Origin: Ferruginibacter sp.
GTDB lineage: Bacteria; Bacteroidota; Bacteroidia; Chitinophagales; Chitinophagaceae
Direction of reading: 5' to 3'
Length of the DNA stretch: 64,000 nt
NCBI GenBank assembly: GCA_016786725.1
Contig: JAEUVU010000019.1
Location: 1-64,000, forward strand
Both the position numbers and the translations under genes were made by a program. Positions within the stretch are counted from its first letter, which is position 1. Every line of letters begins with the position of its first letter. Below, one piece after another: positions 10,463-16,175 of this stretch. The notes under the pieces were generated by a model. The model did no database searches and was not told the origin of the DNA. It saw nothing but the letters and a program-made list of their open reading frames with translations.

Positions 10463-10878
10463 TGAATCATCAACAGTGCTTTTAAAAACCCTGTAACATA
10501 TTCCTCAGCGCTTACTACCAGGGGAATGTAAACAACTGTATCTTCTAAACCCTCTGCATCAAAACTCTCAGTACTAACTTTTTGTTTATGCTTTTCTATC
10601 CGTGCCTTGCTCCAAACCGGAAAGCCTTCTTTTGCAATAAATGCTGTAATAAATTCTTTATTCATGTTTTGGCGTTCCAATTCTTTTGCAACCCTTTTTA
10701 AAACCGGCGCAGCATTATCCGGCAGCTTAAAGAAATTTTCAGGTGTTTCTTTAACGGTTTCCTTTTTGGTATTGCTAACTAAAGTATCTGTCTTTTTGCA
10801 GGAATTAGTAAACAGTAATGTGGCAACAAATACAAAGGCAATTAAAACAGCCTGGCGGAGTGGGAACTTGCTTTTCAT
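10453..10878 (-). CDS. Lipoprotein N-terminal part of the frameshifted metallopeptidase-like gene
   Basis: The 141-residue ORF starts with a lipoprotein signal peptide (lipobox around FTNSC, Cys at about residue 27). A charged helical region follows (about 45-105), then a segment ending YVTGFLKALLMIQWI and stop. The last eight residues look out of place. At TTTTTAAAAGC a -1 shift replaces them by S-T-V-D-D-S-V-D-I-N and continues into the next ORF. I read 10453-10878 and 9071-10462 as one gene that is either disrupted by loss of one A in the A run, or read by ribosomal frameshifting. Confidence 0.75.
   Translation of the reverse strand: MKSKFPLRQAVLIAFVFVATLLFTNSCKKTDTLVSNTKKETVKETPENFFKLPDNAAPVLKRVAKELERQNMNKEFITAFIAKEGFPVWSKARIEKHKQKVSTESFDAEGLEDTVVYIPLVVSAEEYVTGFLKALLMIQWI
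10480..10486 (-). other. U UUA AAA slippery heptamer at the frame junction
   Basis: On the minus strand the zero frame reads TTT TTA AAA GCA. The heptamer T TTA AAA fits X XXY YYZ, and slipping back one base gives AGC ACT GTT GAT, exactly the frame of the downstream ORF. A CACTG/CAGTG 5-bp hairpin follows almost at once, which is closer and weaker than usual stimulators. Programmed frameshifting, a real mutation and a homopolymer sequencing error all remain possible. Confidence 0.5.
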
Positions 10879-11202
10879 TCTAATAGGTATAAATTATTAC
10901 GGATAGATGCATATGCAAGATATCCTATATTTAAAAATAAAAAAATAATGTTTTCATCCCGCCGGGCATAAGCAATTTGGGATCAAAGAAAAGTTTCCAA
11001 ACACTTATTTAGGACAAATGCTTAAACCTATACTACCGGCCAGGGTGTGGTTTTTGATTAACAGAAAAAATTAAAAAAATATATTCCTAATACAGCTTTT
11101 TTAAATATTTCGCTGTCTATACGATATTAAACCGATGCCTGTTTTTTGTTCAGCATCATTTACCTTTGCAGAAATTTCATTTAAAAATCATACGCTATAC
11201 CG
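10879..11202. other. Intergenic region between divergent genes
   Basis: This 324-bp AT-rich region lies between the lipoprotein (-) and the CarboxypepD_reg-like gene (+). Apart from the TACCTTTG element near its right end I see no gene, repeat or stable hairpin. Confidence 0.6.
11161..11168 (+). promoter_or_regulatory. Bacteroidota -7 promoter element TACCTTTG
   Basis: An exact match to the TAnnTTTG element of Bacteroidota housekeeping sigma promoters, 34 bp before the GTG start of the next gene. No TTG lies at the usual -33 distance. Confidence 0.6.
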
Positions 11203-12060
11203 GTGAAAAGAAACTGGCACTTTATTTTATTTATTTCAACTACTGCTTTCTTATTGATTCCCGGTATCGTTCTTTCACAAACCACCATTGAGGGCAAAGT
11301 ATTTTACAGGGATGGGGCTACGCCTGCCCCCTTTGTTAATGTTGAAATTTTGAACCGCCCGGGAACGGCAACAATGACCAATTTCAAAGGGGATTTTTCA
11401 CTTCGGGTTGGCGATTCAAAAAAAACTGATACCATCCTCATTTCATCTGTAGGATACACAAGCATTAAACTGCCACTGCATATAGCCGCTAAAAGATCTG
11501 CATTTGTACTTAATGAAATTGTAAAAAACCTGAATGGGGTTACTGTTTTTAATTCTCACGAAATGGTTGGTTCGCAATCCGAATCTGTTGGATTTTACCG
11601 GAACTGGAACCATGAAAATTCGGGTGGTGAGATCGGTCGTATTTTCAACTTGCCCCACGAAAGATTTAAAATAGATAAAATCAGGCTAAAGGCCGGAAAC
11701 ACCTGCGACACCTGCCTGCTGCGCCTGCATATACGGTATGTTGAAGATGGCGAACCCGGAGAAGAAATATTTACAGATTCGATCGGCTTGCTGGTTAACA
11801 GGTTGTCGCTGGATTCTAAAGTATCTGAATTTGATTTAACACCTTATGATTTCACCTTTACAGAAAAAACATTTTTTGTTGGCGTAGAGGTTTTAAGTTG
11901 CCGAAACGGAAAAAAAGGCAACTGCACATTCAGCTTTGCCGGTACAGAAAAGGGTGTGTATTTATACAGGAACAGTAACGAAGAAGAAGCAAAATGGCAT
12001 GCAACAAATCCAGCAGACGATAATTACACCATTTACCTGAAACTGTTTTTACGGTTTTAG
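11203..12060 (+). CDS. Exported CarboxypepD_reg-like domain protein
   Basis: The 285-residue protein starts at GTG. It has a signal peptide (hydrophobic to about residue 25, ending VLSQ) and a carboxypeptidase-regulatory-like/CNA-B type beta-sandwich at about residues 28-105: TTIEGKVFYRDGATPAPFVNV, then TNFKGDFSLRV and ISSVGYTSIKL. Such modules are common at the N-terminus of TonB-dependent receptors, but here no receptor follows. The rest (about 115-285) is a beta-rich domain with CDTC and several other cysteines that I do not recognise. Its stop is 6 bp from the stop of the convergent radical SAM gene. Likely periplasmic or surface; function unknown. Confidence 0.8.
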   Translation: MKRNWHFILFISTTAFLLIPGIVLSQTTIEGKVFYRDGATPAPFVNVEILNRPGTATMTNFKGDFSLRVGDSKKTDTILISSVGYTSIKLPLHIAAKRSAFVLNEIVKNLNGVTVFNSHEMVGSQSESVGFYRNWNHENSGGEIGRIFNLPHERFKIDKIRLKAGNTCDTCLLRLHIRYVEDGEPGEEIFTDSIGLLVNRLSLDSKVSEFDLTPYDFTFTEKTFFVGVEVLSCRNGKKGNCTFSFAGTEKGVYLYRNSNEEEAKWHATNPADDNYTIYLKLFLRF

Positions 12061-12065
12061 AAAGG

Positions 12066-13361
12066 TTAATGTGCAAAGTCAACCTCAAAATTCCCTTTTA
12101 TCCTTTCCATTGAAGGATTGAAGTAACCGAATTTTAAATTAGGGAATTCTTCCCTGATGAGTTCCATCATTTGTTTTACGCCCATGCATTCACCGGTATC
12201 GGCAACACCAATTTTTCCCAGGTACCAGTCAGGGTCAATATTAAAATTGCGCCACTGTATCATGCACAGGTCTGTTTCCTTTATCAGCTTTCGAAGCGCT
12301 TCATATTCTTCAATGCTGTCCGTCATACCGGGAAAAACAAAATAGTTGATACTCGTCCAGCCGCCATAACTGCGTACAGTTTTCAGGCTTTCTACCAGGT
12401 CTTCAAAATCATAATTATTAGGCAGGTAATAAGAAGTGTAAATATTTTTGCGGGCAGAGTTTGTGCTTACTCTAATACTGTTCAAACCTACTTCACACAA
12501 AGCTTTCACTGCTTTAGGCATACTGCCGTTTGTATTGATGTTGATACTTCCCTTTTGTGTATGCTTTCGTATTTCTATGATCGCTTCACGGATGGTTTCC
12601 CACATTAATAAAGGTTCGCCTTCGCAGCCCTGTCCAAAACTGATCAAAGGAAATGGCGCTGTTTCCAGGTGCGGCACTGTAAACTCAACGATCTCTTCTG
12701 CCGAAGGTTTAAACGTTAACCTGTCCTGTGTGCTGATGATGGTTTCTTCTTCGGGCTGAAAAGAAATGCAGCCAATACAGTTTGCATTGCATGCAGGAGA
12801 AACCGGTACCGGGCATTCCCATCGGCCTATTGCCAGATTCCTCGCTGCCGGGCAGGTGTAGGTCATGCAGCAATTCTCCATTAAATGTTTTACCAGCCGG
12901 TTATGAGGATAAGCCTCCAGCAGATGTTTTGTTCCTGCTTCAATCACCTCTTCAAAATATCCTTCAGCTTCCTGCCTGATGTCTTTTTCAATTCTTACCG
13001 CAGGTACATATATTTTTTCATCAAGCCATGCCGCAGCCGTATAACAAAATAAAGGAAGTGTGGGTGCATCTTTTTCTGTTTCATAAGCCGCCATGTACAA
13101 ACCCGTGTGTGCCGGTGGAATGAAAGCCGCAACAGCCCATCCCTTTTCGCAAAGCCGCATCTCCCCTGTTTCCACATCAATACCAATGCCTTTGCGGCCC
13201 GGTAATTCGTACAGGTTTCCGCCGGTTGGTAATTCAATCCATTCATCAGCAGGCACAGGCAAGGCGTCCCAGCCGCTGCGCCCGGTTGCATACAGCGAAG
13301 TATCTTCAAAGATATTTCCTTCGCCGTCTGAGTATAGTATGTATGGGCTGGATATCAGCAT
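12066..13361 (-). CDS. Radical SAM protein of unknown function with a long N-terminal domain
   Basis: The radical SAM cluster motif CNANCIGC (CX3CX2C) is at residues 191-198 (12768-12791). It is followed by GQGCEGEPLL (the GGE-like strand), ININTNGS and a TIM-barrel-like C-terminal half. The first 190 residues are not a standard radical SAM extension. They contain conserved-looking acidic and glycine-rich segments and a NCCMTYTCP cluster at about 163-171, which could bind a second Fe-S cluster. There is no peptide-precursor or maturation partner nearby; the agmatinase-family operon lies upstream on the same strand. The reaction cannot be named. The enzyme family call is firm; substrate and extra cluster are inference. 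Confidence 0.88.
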   Translation of the reverse strand: MLISSPYILYSDGEGNIFEDTSLYATGRSGWDALPVPADEWIELPTGGNLYELPGRKGIGIDVETGEMRLCEKGWAVAAFIPPAHTGLYMAAYETEKDAPTLPLFCYTAAAWLDEKIYVPAVRIEKDIRQEAEGYFEEVIEAGTKHLLEAYPHNRLVKHLMENCCMTYTCPAARNLAIGRWECPVPVSPACNANCIGCISFQPEEETIISTQDRLTFKPSAEEIVEFTVPHLETAPFPLISFGQGCEGEPLLMWETIREAIIEIRKHTQKGSININTNGSMPKAVKALCEVGLNSIRVSTNSARKNIYTSYYLPNNYDFEDLVESLKTVRSYGGWTSINYFVFPGMTDSIEEYEALRKLIKETDLCMIQWRNFNIDPDWYLGKIGVADTGECMGVKQMMELIREEFPNLKFGYFNPSMERIKGNFEVDFAH

Positions 13362-13430
13362 CGTATTATCTAAAAAATATTTATTTAATCAACCACCGTA
13401 AGTGTTTGCAACTGCTACTGGGTAGTTGAA

Positions 13431-13465
13431 AACCCCGACGGCGGCTATCAGCCCCGTTGGCGGTT
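13431..13465. repeat. 35-bp REP-like palindrome, copy 1
   Basis: It begins AACCCCGACGGCGGCT and ends AGCCCCGTTGGCGGTT. The reverse complement occurs at 38445-38479 with 3 differences in 35 bases. It can fold into a GC-rich hairpin and stands out from the AT-rich surroundings. Confidence 0.8.
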
Positions 13466-13478
13466 AAAAGAAAATCTT

Positions 13479-14063
13479 CTACAAACCACCGTCAGGGTTT
13501 GCTACCGCTGACGGGGTTTGCAACTGTTGGTTACAAAATAAATTAAATTCTGTTTCATCAACAGCTTTGGCCTGCTCAACTATTTCAACCTGTATAATTT
13601 TATTGGTCTTAAAATCCATGGTCAGCAAATTGTCTTTCAAAACTACATTTTCCATCGCTGCCCAGGGAAAAAGAACTGTTTTAAAAACCCTTGTAAGATG
13701 TATGCCATCGTAATAAAATTGCACCGTAGTTCTTTTCCCTTTAACAACCGTAACCATGATAAAAATCACTGCAAAAATGAGCAAGGCAAAAACCCCAACA
13801 TAACTAAACCAGAAATGTGCATACATACAAGCAATAGCCAGACTGAAAATTTCAAAAGCGCTTTTATGTTTCTTAAACATCAGGTAAGCTGCTGCCAGTA
13901 AAAAATAAAATCCCAGCAAAACATAAATAGCTACCCTTACCCTGTTCTCATTGGTGTTTAAAATAAATGCAGCTGCAGCAATTATATGCATAAAAAACAG
14001 GAACCAGGTAAACTGCCTGTATGCTTTTTGATTGTTGTCTTTTAGAATAAAACTGTATTCCAT
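13479..14063 (-). CDS. Hypothetical membrane protein; C-terminus runs into a palindromic repeat
   Basis: I start at the ATG at 14063, which overlaps the stop of the upstream agmatinase-family gene (TAATG); an earlier in-frame start would lie inside that gene. The 194-residue protein has about four membrane segments in the first 110 residues. A basic loop and a soluble C-terminal part with a PH-like/YcxB-like feel follow (VQFYYDGIHLTRVFKTVLFPW). The last dozen residues, after FNLFCNQQLQ, are encoded by a palindromic repeat at 13489-13514, so the original stop may have been lost. Translationally coupled to the ureohydrolase; function unknown. Confidence 0.7.
   Translation of the reverse strand: MEYSFILKDNNQKAYRQFTWFLFFMHIIAAAAFILNTNENRVRVAIYVLLGFYFLLAAAYLMFKKHKSAFEIFSLAIACMYAHFWFSYVGVFALLIFAVIFIMVTVVKGKRTTVQFYYDGIHLTRVFKTVLFPWAAMENVVLKDNLLTMDFKTNKIIQVEIVEQAKAVDETEFNLFCNQQLQTPSAVANPDGGL
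13489..13514. repeat. Palindromic repeat overlapping a gene's 3' end
   Basis: Arms CCGTCAG (13489-13495) and CTGACGG (13508-13514) enclose a 12-base loop. It lies just inside the 3' end of the membrane-protein gene and 23 bp from the 35-bp REP at 13431, with similar wording (TGACGGGG / CGACGG). Confidence 0.65.
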
Positions 14064-15109
14064 TAAGCAGGGTTTGCTGCAACAAGCAGGTTGCAAAGTT
14101 TAAACAGGCACCTTGCTCCCACGTTCTCATCCCATTCATCGTGGCTTACACCTACTTCATTCAAATCAAAGCCTACAAATTTTCTGCCGCTCTGTATCAG
14201 TTTTTTGAAGATATAAAAGACCTGCTCCGTTTCAAACCCGCCTTGTACCGGCGTTCCCGTATGCGGACAAAGTTTTGGATCCAGCCCATCAATATCAAAA
14301 CTTATAAAAACCTTTTCAGGCAGGTGACTGATGATCTCATCCACTATCTGCCTCCAGTTCTCCCCTTCAAACTGGCGCTCTTTAATATTTTTATCAAAAT
14401 AAGTAACCACCCGGTTGTTGCTTGCCTTGATATAGTCCACTTCTTCACTGCAATAATCCCTTATGCCAACCTGCACCAGTTTTTGCAGCTGTGGAATTTC
14501 TTCCAGCGCATTGTACATAATGGATGCATGAGAATATTTAAACCCTTCGTAAGCTTTCCGGAGGTCGCAATGTGCATCAATTTGCAAAATACCAAAGTCG
14601 CCATGCTTTTCGGCAATGGCTTTAAAGAAGCCCAGCGGCGTACTGTGGTCGCCCCCAAGCAACCCAACTAATTTCCCTGCATTCAGTAATTCCTTCGTAC
14701 GGTCAAATACCCAGTTATTTAAAAACACGCTGCCTTCATTTATCTCTTTCTGCGATTTGCACATGAATTTGTTATCGGCCACAATTTCGTTATGAGCAAT
14801 ATAATTGATGAGCAGTTCGGCTTCTTTGCGCAGGTAATCGCTTTTCATCAGCACTTTTTTATCGCATGGCTGCATATAAAAGCCCTGTTTCCATCCGTCT
14901 TCCACATCGGGATCATACAGATCTACCTGCAGGCTTGAATTAAAGATGTGCTCCGGAGCCCTTGCTGTGCCTGCATTGTAGCTTACGGTAACTTCCCAGG
15001 GAACAGGTACAATTACAAGCCTTGCATCTTCTTCGGTAAAGGGTAACCCAAAAATATTATTGTCGGGATTACCAACTGAGTTGGGATCAAAATTTGAAAG
15101 GTCGGCCAT
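14063..15109 (-). CDS. Agmatinase/arginase-family ureohydrolase
   Basis: The 348-residue protein has all the manganese-binding motifs of the ureohydrolase family: GGDHST (about residue 153), DAHCDLR (about 177) and SFDIDGLDP (about 271), with a His-containing C-terminal region. Members hydrolyse guanidino compounds such as agmatine, arginine or formiminoglutamate, releasing urea or formamide. This subgroup is common in Bacteroidota and longer than E. coli SpeB because of an N-terminal extension and an insert at about 85-140. The substrate cannot be settled from the sequence. It is first in a two-gene operon and has a -7 element at 15130-15137. Confidence 0.9.
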   Translation of the reverse strand: MADLSNFDPNSVGNPDNNIFGLPFTEEDARLVIVPVPWEVTVSYNAGTARAPEHIFNSSLQVDLYDPDVEDGWKQGFYMQPCDKKVLMKSDYLRKEAELLINYIAHNEIVADNKFMCKSQKEINEGSVFLNNWVFDRTKELLNAGKLVGLLGGDHSTPLGFFKAIAEKHGDFGILQIDAHCDLRKAYEGFKYSHASIMYNALEEIPQLQKLVQVGIRDYCSEEVDYIKASNNRVVTYFDKNIKERQFEGENWRQIVDEIISHLPEKVFISFDIDGLDPKLCPHTGTPVQGGFETEQVFYIFKKLIQSGRKFVGFDLNEVGVSHDEWDENVGARCLFKLCNLLVAANPA

Positions 15110-15129
15110 TATTTTTGTTTAAAACGCTG

Positions 15130-15137
15130 CAAAGATA
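15130..15137 (-). promoter_or_regulatory. -7 promoter element TATCTTTG
   Basis: An exact TAnnTTTG on the minus strand about 20 bp before the start of the agmatinase-family gene. Confidence 0.6.
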
Positions 15138-15280
15138 CACTACTGTACCACATTGCAGAAAAGTTAATGGAAAAGTTACCCGCTGTTTTATTAACACATT
15201 TTAACGCCGGTATGATAAAAATCATCGGGGGAGGTGAGCGAATTAATTGTGTAAAGTGCAAACTAAAAGCCCAATTGAAT

Positions 15281-15288
15281 TACCTTTG
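15281..15288 (+). promoter_or_regulatory. -7 promoter element TACCTTTG
   Basis: An exact TAnnTTTG 17 bp before the ATG at 15305. It supports that start over the longer upstream frame beginning at 15167. Confidence 0.6.
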
Positions 15289-15304
15289 TACCGAAATTAA
15301 GACC

Positions 15305-15715
15305 ATGAAAAGAACACATATTATTATTCTAATCGTTATTGCGGCTTCAATTGTTGGCCTGATTGCCTTCTCAGCAGGTGATTTTTCTACTTATGAAACT
15401 ATTGGATCGGCACAAAAAAAGCAGGGGAAATATGTACACCTGATTGCAAAGCTTGATAAAACCCAACCTGTAGAATACGATGCAGTAAACAATCCCAATT
15501 ACCTGAGTTTTTATGCCGTTGACAGCCTGGGAGGAAAAACAAAAGTGATCTTCCACAACAGCAAACCAACCGATCTTGAAAAAAGCGAACGCATTGTTAT
15601 GAAAGGAACCATGAAAGCTGATCATTTTGAGTGCAAGGATATTCTTTTAAAATGCCCAAGCAAATACAAGGATGATAAAAAGCAGCTTGAAAAGACTTTG
15701 AGTGCAGGGAATTAG
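15305..15715 (+). CDS. ccmE: Cytochrome c maturation heme chaperone CcmE, CXXXY type
   Basis: CcmE carries heme in the periplasm between CcmC and the CcmF lyase complex. The 136-residue protein has one N-terminal membrane anchor (about residues 5-24), then an OB-fold-like domain (GKYVHLIAKLD ... VIFHNSKPTDLEKSERIVMKG). The heme-attachment site reads KCPSKY: Cys replaces the His of the usual HxxxY, giving the CXXXY variant known from archaea and some bacteria. The frame is open from 15167, but I chose 15305 because the signal-anchor starts there and a promoter element lies just upstream. ccmF follows after an inserted S23 gene. The stop codon lies in the first GGAATTA repeat. Confidence 0.88.
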   Translation: MKRTHIIILIVIAASIVGLIAFSAGDFSTYETIGSAQKKQGKYVHLIAKLDKTQPVEYDAVNNPNYLSFYAVDSLGGKTKVIFHNSKPTDLEKSERIVMKGTMKADHFECKDILLKCPSKYKDDKKQLEKTLSAGN

Positions 15716-15728
15716 GAATTGGGAATTA
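15708..15728. repeat. Three GGAATTA heptamer copies
   Basis: The copies are GGAATTA, GGAATTG, GGAATTA. The first one contains the TAG stop of ccmE. It is the same heptamer family as the long array at 37671-37775 (there TAATTCC) and the remnant near 43950. Confidence 0.8.
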
Positions 15729-15758
15729 GGCCTAAACTAATTGCAGAACTACTTTAGC

Positions 15759-16163
15759 ATGAATTATAGAGGATATAAAGATTTAGAATGTTACATAAAA
15801 GCCAGAGAGCTTAGAAAATTTATATCCGAATTAGCTAAAAAATTTCCCCCACAGGATAAATTTCTTTTAACAGCTCAAATAATTGACTGTTCCCGATCAA
15901 TAACCAGGAATATTGCTGAAGGATATGGAAGGTACACTTTTACAGATACCCGGAATTTCTTTATTATTTCAAGAGGTTCTGTAACTGAAACTATGGAACA
16001 GTTGACAACTGCATTTGATGAAAAATATATAACGGAAGATGAATTAAAAAAAGGCGAAGAAGATTGTGAGCATGTTTTTAAATTAATAAACGGATATATT
16101 GCCTATTTAGACAAATCAAAGAAACAAATGGTGCAGCCTTTCAACCTAAATCCTAATTACTAA
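15759..16163 (+). CDS. Four-helix-bundle (S23 / 23S intervening-sequence) protein
   Basis: The 134-residue protein matches the small four-helix-bundle family first seen in 23S rRNA intervening sequences: YKDLECYIKARELRKFI at the start, then CSRSITRNIAEGYGR, a highly typical motif, and a C-terminal helix. The function of free-standing members is not known; the related Avd proteins of diversity-generating retroelements bind RNA/RT complexes. I use the ATG at 15759 rather than the TTG at 15741. The gene sits between ccmE and ccmF, which are normally close partners. It is flanked by GGAATTA-type heptamers on the left and TAATTAC-type heptamers at its own stop, as if inserted. Confidence 0.85.
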   Translation: MNYRGYKDLECYIKARELRKFISELAKKFPPQDKFLLTAQIIDCSRSITRNIAEGYGRYTFTDTRNFFIISRGSVTETMEQLTTAFDEKYITEDELKKGEEDCEHVFKLINGYIAYLDKSKKQMVQPFNLNPNY

Positions 16164-16175
16164 TTACTTCGTTAT

